Shown: piece after piece, positions 1 through 5,783 of the stretch
Layout of the letters: each line of letters starts with the position of its first letter
How positions within the stretch are numbered: position 1 is the first letter of the stretch
Assembly (NCBI GenBank): GCA_001643535.1
Contig: LXTG01000070.1
Span: 3,251-18,786 of the forward strand
DNA: 15,536 nucleotides
Direction of reading: 5' to 3'
Source: a candidate division NC10 bacterium SPGG6
GTDB taxonomy: Bacteria > Methylomirabilota > Methylomirabilia > Methylomirabilales > CSP1-5
Notes under the pieces: generated by a model
Seen by the model: only the letters and a program-made list of their open reading frames with translations
Told to the model about the DNA's origin: nothing
The model's database searches: none
Made by a program: the position numbers and the translations under genes

Positions 1-222
1 CCGCAGTAACTCGAATTCGCGCGGGACCTGCTCCAGCCGGCGCCGGAGCTGGTACAGCTCTTCCTCCAGCCCCTTTACCTGCCCCTGCAAGGCCTCAATC
101 TCGGTGGGGTGTTTTTCTCGTCCTTGAGAACGGGAAACGTCACTCTTGGGAAATTGGCTCGAGAGGCGTCTCATGGTTTTTTGGAGAGGATTAAGCTTAG
201 AGGACTTATCTGAATCGCTCAT
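1..222 (-). CDS. arc: ARC/Mpa proteasome-associated AAA ATPase, second copy, 5' end only (partial)
   Basis: This is the first 74 codons of an ARC-family ATPase that runs off the left edge. Residues from about 36 on (EKHPTEIEALQ...) form the charged, heptad-like N-terminal coiled coil, which in Mpa/ARC binds Pup. That part is base-for-base identical to the complete ARC gene at 7026-8756: 1-117 match 8628-8744 with no mismatch. Upstream the two differ: this copy has about 35 extra residues rich in Ser, Lys and Arg, starting MSDSDKSSKL. The ATG at 220-222 is chosen because a GGGGAGGA ribosome-binding site lies 7-14 bases before it and the extension reads open in frame. A promoter-like pair lies at 339-369. 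It is probably a real paralog, but AAA and C-terminal regions are unseen, so it could also be a remnant, or the edge could mark a repeat-induced contig break. Confidence 0.75.
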   Translation of the reverse strand, partial: MSDSDKSSKLNPLQKTMRRLSSQFPKSDVSRSQGREKHPTEIEALQGQVKGLEEELYQLRRRLEQVPREFELLR

Positions 223-338
223 GATCGGCAATCCTCCCCGGCATCATCTCCACGGGATGAAAGCCCACGAAGCCCCGTCCGAAGCGGCTTTACAGGATTC
301 GCGATTCTCGTTGCGCGAATCATTGTCAATTGTGCTCC

Positions 339-369
339 CTTATATTAATGAAGTCCCAAGGGGTGTCAA
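339..369 (-). promoter_or_regulatory. Candidate sigma70-type promoter for the left ARC copy
   Basis: On the minus strand TTGACA (369-364) is a perfect -35 box. Two overlapping -10 candidates follow: TAATAT (347-342, spacer 16) and TATAAG (344-339, spacer 19). Transcription would start near 330-335 and give a leader of about 110 bases to the ATG at 222. A second TTGACA lies at 329-324 but lacks a good -10 box. Seen by eye only. Confidence 0.45.
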
Positions 370-551
370 GTCTTTTTTGCCCACATTTGAAAGACTCCAA
401 AGCCGCCACAGAAGCCTGCTGAGCGGTTTTTCGACTTTTCAACGAAAGATGAGTCGGCCGGTCGCCGGATGATGGAACGAAGGAAAAGTGGCCCGAAGCG
501 CTGTGTTTTTTCCGGGTGAGCGATCCATGGTCCGCCGTTCGAAAAAAGGCT

Positions 552-579
552 TTGCACCTCCCGAAGGTAGACTTATACT
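552..579 (+). promoter_or_regulatory. Candidate promoter for the dehydrogenase operon
   Basis: TTGCAC (552-557), a 16-base spacer and TATACT (574-579, five of six consensus bases) form a sigma70-like promoter reading toward the E1 alpha gene. The -10 box touches the left arm of the inverted repeat at 578, so anything bound there would interfere with it. The -35 box is poor, so this is a moderate candidate. Confidence 0.4.
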
Positions 580-690
580 AGTGCCGTTCCACTTCGGACG
601 CATGTACCACATTTGATCAACGCGCGCCGCGGTAACCGTCATGAGCGTGCGTAGCAACACGTCTGCTAGAAATAGGTGGAACGGCACTAG
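578..690. repeat. 113-bp element with 15-bp perfect terminal inverted repeats
   Basis: CTAGTGCCGTTCCAC at 578-592 is exactly repeated in inverse orientation at 676-690, enclosing 83 bases without a convincing ORF. Both outer ends are CTAG, which could be a palindromic target-site duplication around 11-bp inverted ends. IS5-group elements prefer YTAR targets, so a MITE-like relic is possible. Alternatives are a pair of operator sites or a long-range stem in the operon leader. The rest of 223-713 holds only the promoter candidates listed. Confidence 0.6.
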
Positions 691-713
691 CTACCAGCCT
701 AGAGGGGAGTACC

Positions 714-1673
714 GTGGAGTTGCGAATCGAAGATCTGCTCAAGCTCTACTATTATCTTCGCTTGACCCGGGGCCTGGAGGACCGGGTCATCAAAATGTAT
801 CGCCAGGGAAGGATCGTGGGTGGGTGCTATGTCGGTACCGGCGAAGAAGCGATCTCCGTGGGGAGCGCGTGTGCCCTGGCGCCTGATGATGTCGTTGCTC
901 CATCCCACCGAGGCCTCGGTGTGCATCTCGTGAAGGGGGTCGAGCCGAAGGAATATATGGCCCAGTATCTGGGACGGCGAGCGGGGCCCACGCGGGGCAA
1001 GGATGGCAATATTCACTTCGGTGACATCCGTCGCCACATTATCGGATTCATTAGCCCTATGGCCGACGGGATCCCTGTCGCCGCGGGTGTGGCGCTGGCC
1101 TTTAAGATCCGACGGGAGCCGCGAATCGCCGTGGCCTATTTTGGGGATGGAGCTTCGAGCCGCGGAGACTTTCATGAAGGACTCAACCTCGCCGCGGTTC
1201 TCAAACTCCCTATCGTCTTTATCTGCGATAATAATCAGTACGCGTACTCCGTCCCGCTTTCCCGACAAATGGCGGTCTCACACGTCGCCGATCGGGCCAA
1301 GGCCTATGGCTTTCCCACAGTGATCATTGACGGCAACGATGTCCTCGCCGTCTACGACGCCATCAAGGGAGCAGCGACCCGGGCCCGTGGCGGCGGAGGC
1401 CCCACGTTCGTCGAGTGCAAGACCATGCGAATGCGGGGCCATGCGGAACATGATGATGCCTCCTACGTTCCCCGGGAACTCCTTGAAGAGTGGCGGCGGC
1501 AAGACCCCATCCAGCGTTTCGAGGGTTACCTCCGCGAACGCGAAGTGCCCGAAGAACGATTGCAGGCGGTCGAGACCCGGGTGCTTCAGGAGGTCGAGGA
1601 GGCGGTCGAGTTTGCTGAAAAGAGCCCCCTGCCCGATCCATCGGAGGCGCTCGAAGGGGTCTTTGCCACATGA
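714..1673 (+). CDS. pdhA: 2-oxo acid dehydrogenase E1 component, alpha subunit (pyruvate/acetoin/branched-chain type)
   Basis: This is the alpha subunit of a heterotetrameric ThDP-dependent E1, which decarboxylates a 2-oxo acid and passes the acyl group to lipoyl-E2. The 319-aa product has the family's usual length. The ThDP/magnesium motif opens with GDG (residues 144-146) and ends with NN (173-174). The GKDGNIHF segment (95-102) and the HAEHDD stretch (243-248), equivalent to the mobile phosphorylation-loop region, are also present. The start is a GTG preceded by GAGGGGAG. The beta subunit follows after 72 bases and E2 after that, so the three form one operon in the usual E1a-E1b-E2 order. 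Substrate cannot be settled from sequence: pyruvate, acetoin and branched-chain 2-oxo acids are all possible, so the symbol is provisional. Confidence 0.9.
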   Translation: MELRIEDLLKLYYYLRLTRGLEDRVIKMYRQGRIVGGCYVGTGEEAISVGSACALAPDDVVAPSHRGLGVHLVKGVEPKEYMAQYLGRRAGPTRGKDGNIHFGDIRRHIIGFISPMADGIPVAAGVALAFKIRREPRIAVAYFGDGASSRGDFHEGLNLAAVLKLPIVFICDNNQYAYSVPLSRQMAVSHVADRAKAYGFPTVIIDGNDVLAVYDAIKGAATRARGGGGPTFVECKTMRMRGHAEHDDASYVPRELLEEWRRQDPIQRFEGYLREREVPEERLQAVETRVLQEVEEAVEFAEKSPLPDPSEALEGVFAT

Positions 1674-1680
1674 GGTGGCA

Positions 1681-1731
1681 TCAGCAGCCCGGTGTTCCGA
1701 ATGCCTTCGGAATCGCTGACTGCTGACAGCT
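1681..1731 (+). repeat. Intercistronic nested hairpin with heptamer repeat
   Basis: Between E1 alpha and E1 beta, TCAGCAG (1681-1687) pairs with CTGCTGA (1720-1726). Inside this, TTCCGAA (1695-1701) pairs with TTCGGAA (1706-1712) around a TGCC loop. The 3' side is a heptamer repeat, GCTGACT (1715-1721), GCTGACA (1722-1728), then GCT. No T-tract follows, so it is more likely an RNA stability element or dispersed repeat than a terminator. Confidence 0.55.
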
Positions 1732-1745
1732 AAAGGTTACAACGA

Positions 1746-2720
1746 ATGGCGGAGATGACATACCTGGAGGCGATCCGCCAGGCCCTCTGGGAGGAGATGG
1801 ACCAGGATGACCGGGTCTTCCTTCTGGGGGAAGATATCGGCACTTACGGGGGGGCCTTCAAGATCACTCAAGGCTTCTTAGACAAGTTTGGTGAGGACCG
1901 CGTCATCGACACCCCACTTGCCGAGTCAGGTTTTGTGGGCGCGGCTATTGGGGCCGCCCTCGTGGGCATGCGTCCGGTGGTGGAGATGCAATTTGCGGAT
2001 TTCATCTCCTGCGCCTTCGACCAAATTGTCAATATGGCCGCCAAGCATCACTATCGGCTGGGGGAACCTGTCCCGATGGTCATCCGGGCACCTTACGGGG
2101 GGCGGCTCCATGCGGGCCCCTTCCATTCCCAGTGTCCCGAGGCCTGGTTCATCCACTCCCCCGGTCTCAAGGTAGTTGCTCCCGCGACCCCGTACGACGC
2201 GAAGGGACTCCTGAAAGCCAGTATTCGAGATCTCAACCCGGTGATCTACTGTGAGCACAAGTATCTTTACCGCCACGCCAAAGGTGAGGTCCCCATTGAT
2301 GACTACGTTCTCCCCTTAGGGGAGGCAGACATCAAGCGGGAGGGGACAGATATTGCGCTGATCACCTATGGGGCGATGGTCCAGCAAGCACTCGAGGCGG
2401 CCGACGAGATGAGTCAGCAGGGGATAGAAGTCGAGGTGGTAGACCTCCGGACCCTGTGCCCCTTGGATACAGACGCGATCCTCGCCTCGGTGAAAAAGAC
2501 CGGAAAGGTCCTCATTGTTCATGAGGCCCCTCAGGTCTGTGGGATTGGGGCCGAGATCGCCGGCGTCATCGCCCAGGAAGCCTTTCACTACCTCGACGCA
2601 CCCGTGACGCGACTCGCCGCCCCCCACACTCCAGTCCCATTCAGTCCCCCCCTCGAGGACTTCTACCTTCCCAACGCCACGAAAATTGCCGCCAAGCTCA
2701 AGGACCTTGCCTCGTATTAG
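1746..2720 (+). CDS. pdhB: 2-oxo acid dehydrogenase E1 component, beta subunit
   Basis: The beta subunit of the E1 heterotetramer completes the ThDP site and forms much of the docking surface for E2. The 324-aa length is typical. Visible family landmarks are LGEDIG (27-32), whose Glu activates ThDP, TPLAESGFVG (57-66), the FDQIVN segment (91-96), the conserved His in GPFHSQ (124-129), and a transketolase C-terminal domain from about 200 that includes VVDLRTLCPLD. The ATG is preceded by only a weak AAAGG, so translation may depend on the upstream gene or the intergenic hairpin. The HKYLYR segment (near 171-176) resembles acetoin and branched-chain E1 beta as well as pyruvate enzymes. Identity as E1 beta is firm; substrate is not. 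Confidence 0.9.
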   Translation: MAEMTYLEAIRQALWEEMDQDDRVFLLGEDIGTYGGAFKITQGFLDKFGEDRVIDTPLAESGFVGAAIGAALVGMRPVVEMQFADFISCAFDQIVNMAAKHHYRLGEPVPMVIRAPYGGRLHAGPFHSQCPEAWFIHSPGLKVVAPATPYDAKGLLKASIRDLNPVIYCEHKYLYRHAKGEVPIDDYVLPLGEADIKREGTDIALITYGAMVQQALEAADEMSQQGIEVEVVDLRTLCPLDTDAILASVKKTGKVLIVHEAPQVCGIGAEIAGVIAQEAFHYLDAPVTRLAAPHTPVPFSPPLEDFYLPNATKIAAKLKDLASY

Positions 2721-2836
2721 TTCATGGTTCAGGGTTCAGGGTTTAGGGTTCAAGGCGACCGGTCGCACAATTGGAGCCAGGCGCCTCAGAGTTAGCAAAG
2801 CCTCTGTCTATGAACCATGAACCATCAACTATGAAC
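2720..2836. repeat. Two opposed arrays of 7-bp repeats forming an inverted repeat
   Basis: After the E1 beta stop, four heptamers of the type GGTTCAG run from 2726 to 2753. At 2809-2836 four heptamers of the type (C/T)ATGAAC run in the opposite sense. GTTCATGGTTCA (2720-2731) and TGAACCATGAAC (2811-2822) are perfect inverted repeats of 12 bases. A perfect palindrome, GCGACCGGTCGC, lies between them at 2755-2766. The right array ends at the E2 ribosome-binding site. Confidence 0.75.
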
Positions 2837-2847
2837 GGAGAAAAACG

Positions 2848-4011
2848 ATGGCCATTGAGGTGGTGATGCCCCAGATGGGGCAGAGCGTAGCAGAAGGGAC
2901 CGTCATCCAGTGGCTCAAGCAGGAGGGAGAGCGCGTGGAAAAAGATGAAGCCCTCCTTACCATCAACACCGATAAGATCGACGTCGAGATCCCATCACCG
3001 GGAGCAGGGACCGTTTCTCGAATCTTCGTCCGAGATGGAGAGACGGTGCCGGTGGGAACGCCCCTGGCGACCATTGACGCTGTCGAACCAGAACGACCGC
3101 TCACCGGGACCCCAGCACCGGCGCCACCCGTGGAGGCAGCGCGTGTCTCCGAGGAGACGACCCATTGGTACTCCCCTGCCGTCCTCGCGCTCGCGGAGCA
3201 GCAGGGCCTCAAGCCTTCCGACCTCAAAAAGATCAGAAAGACAGGCCGGGGAGACCGCCTAACCAAGCAGGACATCCTGGCCTATCTCGAGCAGCGGGAA
3301 ACCGGCGCCGCCCCAAGGGCGGGAGATGAGGTCATCCCCTTCACGCCGATGCGCCGCGCGATCGCCGAGCACATGGTGCGGAGCAAGCAGACAGCCCCCC
3401 ATGCCACCGCGATCATCGAGGTGGACATGACCGCTATTGCGGAATTCCGGGAAAGGGAAAAGGTCGCCTTTGCCGAGCGCTGGAGTTCACCCTTGACCTT
3501 CCTCCCCTTCATCATTCAGGCCACGGCATCAGCCCTCAAGGGGAATCCCTGGCTGAATGCCTGGGCCCAAGGGGATCGGACTGTTCTCAAGCGGGAAATC
3601 AATATTGGGATTGCCGTCGCCTTGGCGGAGGGTCTTATCGTCCCAGTCCTCAAAAGGGCGGACGGGCTTCGTCTTGCCGAGATCGCCCAACAAAGCGACG
3701 ATCTGGTCCGCCGAGTTCGGGAGAAGCGGATCACGCCGATGGAGGTACAGGAGGGAACTTTTACGGTGAACAACCTTGGGGCGTCCGGCATCCTGCTGGC
3801 CACACCGATCATCGTCCAACCCCAAACGGGCATCCTTGGGATCGGGGCCGTCACCAGACGACCGATCGTGGTTGGAGACGACGTCACCATCCGTTCAATG
3901 GCCTACTTTTGTCTCTCCTTTGACCACCGCGTCATCGACGGCACTGTCGCCGGCCAATTCTTGCAAGAGCTCAAGGCGGGACTGGAGGGGTTCAATCCTC
4001 CCCGAACATAA
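2848..4011 (+). CDS. pdhC: Dihydrolipoamide acyltransferase (E2) of the 2-oxo acid dehydrogenase complex
   Basis: E2 forms the core of the complex and transfers the acyl group from lipoyl-lysine to CoA. The 387-aa protein has one lipoyl domain (about 1-78, lipoyl lysine K43 in NTDKIDVE), a short Pro/Ala linker (80-105) and a peripheral subunit-binding domain (about 108-148, YSPAVLALA...GRGDRLTKQDIL). The catalytic acyltransferase domain (about 160-383) contains DHRVIDG with H360 and D364. GGAG lies seven bases before the ATG. No dihydrolipoamide dehydrogenase (E3) or lipoate gene follows, so E3 must come from elsewhere. With a single lipoyl domain it looks like branched-chain, acetoin and many Gram-positive-type pyruvate E2 proteins. 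Confidence 0.92.
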   Translation: MAIEVVMPQMGQSVAEGTVIQWLKQEGERVEKDEALLTINTDKIDVEIPSPGAGTVSRIFVRDGETVPVGTPLATIDAVEPERPLTGTPAPAPPVEAARVSEETTHWYSPAVLALAEQQGLKPSDLKKIRKTGRGDRLTKQDILAYLEQRETGAAPRAGDEVIPFTPMRRAIAEHMVRSKQTAPHATAIIEVDMTAIAEFREREKVAFAERWSSPLTFLPFIIQATASALKGNPWLNAWAQGDRTVLKREINIGIAVALAEGLIVPVLKRADGLRLAEIAQQSDDLVRRVREKRITPMEVQEGTFTVNNLGASGILLATPIIVQPQTGILGIGAVTRRPIVVGDDVTIRSMAYFCLSFDHRVIDGTVAGQFLQELKAGLEGFNPPRT

Positions 4012-4035
4012 TACGGGAGGGACCCTTCTACATTC

Positions 4036-4052
4036 ACCCGGACACGCCGGGT
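4036..4052. terminator. Weak hairpin between convergent E2 and FmdB genes
   Basis: ACCCGG (4036-4041) and CCGGGT (4047-4052) form a 6-bp stem with a 5-base loop in the 55-base convergent gap. It has no T-tract on either side. It is placed where a bidirectional terminator would be expected, but the structure is minimal. Confidence 0.25.
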
Positions 4053-4066
4053 CAACTGCAGGTGCC

Positions 4067-4264
4067 TCACCCGCTGGGTGCACAGCCGCAGCCCGATCCC
4101 ATCGAACCAACAAAACCCCCGGTGGTCTGTGCGCTAAAGGTAGAGAACTGCTTGGCCACCTCTGGGCTCCCACAGGTGGGGCAGCTCACGGACGCCTCCC
4201 GGCCCATGATGAGCTGCTCGAAGCCGGCTCCACAGACTTGACACATGTATTCAAAGATCGGCAT
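4067..4264 (-). CDS. FmdB-family small zinc-ribbon protein
   Basis: This 65-aa protein begins MPIFEYMCQVCG, the classic start of the FmdB/CxxC_CXXC_SSSS family. It has CxxC at C8/C11 and C28/C31, which should bind one zinc, and a glycine/serine-rich tail with a further CGC (59-61). Family members are called putative regulators after FmdB of formamidase clusters, but the actual function is unknown. GGGAGGGG lies directly before the ATG. It begins 16 bases after the MoaB-like gene and is probably the last gene of that transcription unit. The cysteine-rich tail, SGCGCAPSG, is common in the family and may bind metal. Confidence 0.85.
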   Translation of the reverse strand: MPIFEYMCQVCGAGFEQLIMGREASVSCPTCGSPEVAKQFSTFSAQTTGGFVGSMGSGCGCAPSG

Positions 4265-4280
4265 ATTCCCCTCCCGATCA

Positions 4281-4787
4281 TTATCGACGCAGTTCCCGAA
4301 TCAAATGCTTAAGTTCAGGTAAGATCAGCCGCTCAAGAGCCAACTGCACAGCCTTGGTGGATCCGGGGAGACAGAAGATGAGCGTTTCCCGAAACGTGCC
4401 CCCGGTAGCCCGACTCATGAGGGCTGCGGTACCTACCTCGTGAAAGCTCAGATGACGAAAGATCTCGCCGAAACCCCCCAGTGATTTGTCGAGGAGGGGG
4501 GTTACCGCCTCGATGGTGACATCACGGCGCCCGAGTCCGGTCCCTCCAGTGGTGACGATACACCCCACCTTCGCCTCCACCAGGCGCATCACCTCTTGCT
4601 GAATTGCCCCGAGTTCATTTTTCAAGAGCCGATAGCTGAACAGACGATGCCCAGCCTCTCGCATGCGATCCTGGATAAATTTCCCCGACTCATCCCCGGC
4701 CTCATCCCGACTGTCGCTGACCGTAATCACGGCATAGGAGATCTGCCCGATCCCCTCTGCGGCCCGCTTGTGCTCTTCTACACCCAT
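4281..4787 (-). CDS. moaB: MoaB/MogA-family molybdopterin protein
   Basis: This 168-aa protein is a molybdopterin-binding domain enzyme; MogA/MoaB-family members adenylylate molybdopterin before metal insertion. The sequence shows AVITVSDSR (19-27), the binding loop TTGGTGLGRRDVTIEAV (79-95) and the substrate loop LPGSTKAV (140-147), all characteristic. The family's usual length is about 160-180 aa. The ribosome-binding site is weak (CTGGA before the ATG). It sits 31 bases after the metallo-hydrolase gene and 16 bases before FmdB. No other molybdenum-cofactor gene is in view. MoaB versus MogA cannot be split from sequence alone; the short single-domain form fits MoaB. Confidence 0.9.
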   Translation of the reverse strand: MGVEEHKRAAEGIGQISYAVITVSDSRDEAGDESGKFIQDRMREAGHRLFSYRLLKNELGAIQQEVMRLVEAKVGCIVTTGGTGLGRRDVTIEAVTPLLDKSLGGFGEIFRHLSFHEVGTAALMSRATGGTFRETLIFCLPGSTKAVQLALERLILPELKHLIRELRR

Positions 4788-4818
4788 GAGTTTCCAGAAA
4801 AACTTGGAACGTCAGGCG

Positions 4819-5469
4819 TCAAAGCGGAGGAGGGGCGTCCCTCCCCCGGCCAGTCAAGAAAGGATTGTGCACCCGCTCCTCACCGATCGTGGTCGGGGGC
4901 CCATGGCCTGGATACACCGTGGTCTCGTCGGGAAGGGAGAGGAGTTGGCTTCGAATGGAAGCAATCAGGACGTCGTAGGATCCTCCTGGAAGGTCGGTTC
5001 TGCCGATCGAACCGGCGTAGAGGGTGTCGCCGACGAAAACGATCCCCTCCCGGGTGAGACAGATCCCACCAAGGGTGTGACCCGGCGTGTGAAGCACCCG
5101 CAATCGACTCCCCCCGATGACTACCTCATCCCCCTCGGTCAGGAGACGGTCCGGAGGGGGTGGTGTGGGGACCTGAAAGCCAAAGGTGAGAGCCTGCTCA
5201 GCCGCCCGCCGCATCATCGCCACATCCTCCCGGTGAAGCAGAACAGGCGCCCCGGTCTTCGCCTTATAGAAGGCATTCCCGCAGACATGATCAAAGTGGC
5301 CGTGGGTGTTGACGATGGCTGAGAGTTCGAGCCCCTCGTCACGGATGACACCGTAGATGCCCTCACTCTCGAGTCCCGGATCGATGATCAGGGCCTGTCG
5401 GCTCCCCTCGTCTACGACAAGATAGGCATTGGTTTCGAGAGGACCAATCGTAAAATGTTGAATCCGCAC
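4819..5469 (-). CDS. Metallo-beta-lactamase-fold hydrolase (glyoxalase II-like)
   Basis: The 216-aa protein has the full metal-ligand set of the fold: THGHFDH (55-61), H131 in HTPGHT, D148 in FVGDTL and H189 in PGHG. These sites bind two metal ions and hydrolyse ester or thioester bonds. Similar stand-alone proteins are annotated as hydroxyacylglutathione hydrolase-like, but lacking the longer C-terminal glutathione-binding domain this one may act on another thiol ester or an unrelated substrate. The start is a GTG with AGGGAAAGG just upstream. It is 75 bases after the small helical protein and lies in the desulfurase-MoaB-FmdB group. Persulfide dioxygenases share this fold; the neighbouring cysteine desulfurase makes that possible but unproven. 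Confidence 0.85.
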   Translation of the reverse strand: MRIQHFTIGPLETNAYLVVDEGSRQALIIDPGLESEGIYGVIRDEGLELSAIVNTHGHFDHVCGNAFYKAKTGAPVLLHREDVAMMRRAAEQALTFGFQVPTPPPPDRLLTEGDEVVIGGSRLRVLHTPGHTLGGICLTREGIVFVGDTLYAGSIGRTDLPGGSYDVLIASIRSQLLSLPDETTVYPGHGPPTTIGEERVHNPFLTGRGRDAPPPL

Positions 5470-5544
5470 CTTTCCCTGCCTTGGGGACGCGTGTTCCCTT
5501 GAGTCCGTGGAGTTCCGGACGGAGAGGGCCGTGGGGGCGCCGAA

Positions 5545-5733
5545 CTACTCTCCCCGCGAATCTTGTCCCTCTGTCCGTTGGAGGATAATTTCCTCGAGGG
5601 CCTTCGAGACGGTAAAGTAGTCCACCCCAGTCATGGCCGATATCCGCAGGAGCTCCCGCTCGTTCACCTTCCCCTCCCGCTGATAGATATCGAGCAACCG
5701 CTGGCGAACGTCATGCTCTGCACTAGTATCCAT
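5545..5733 (-). CDS. Small helical protein, possible helix-turn-helix, function unknown
   Basis: A 62-aa protein starting MDTSAEHDVRQ. Residues about 8-50 look like two or three helices, and ISAMTGVDYFTVSKALEEI (about 31-49) has the pattern of a helix-turn-helix: a helix, a glycine turn and a polar recognition helix. I do not recognise a named family. The ATG at 5733 is chosen because AAAGGTGGA lies at good spacing. An alternative ATG at 5787 overlaps the desulfurase stop as ATGA and would add 18 residues containing two cysteines. Either way it is tightly linked to the desulfurase, so it may regulate that unit. It lacks the cysteines expected of an IscR-type Fe-S sensor in the preferred form. 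Confidence 0.6.
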   Translation of the reverse strand: MDTSAEHDVRQRLLDIYQREGKVNERELLRISAMTGVDYFTVSKALEEIILQRTEGQDSRGE

Positions 5734-5783
5734 GCTTGATTCCACCTTTGTGAATGATGTGGCTCTGCAGACACAGAGATCTC

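Noticed and set aside
146..472. 108-residue plus-strand frame in the left intergenic region
   Set aside because: It overlaps the ARC start region and its promoter candidates and has no recognisable domain.
439..687. 82-residue minus-strand frame across the inverted-repeat element
   Set aside because: The frame has no family match and both repeat arms lie inside it; it is unlikely to be coding.
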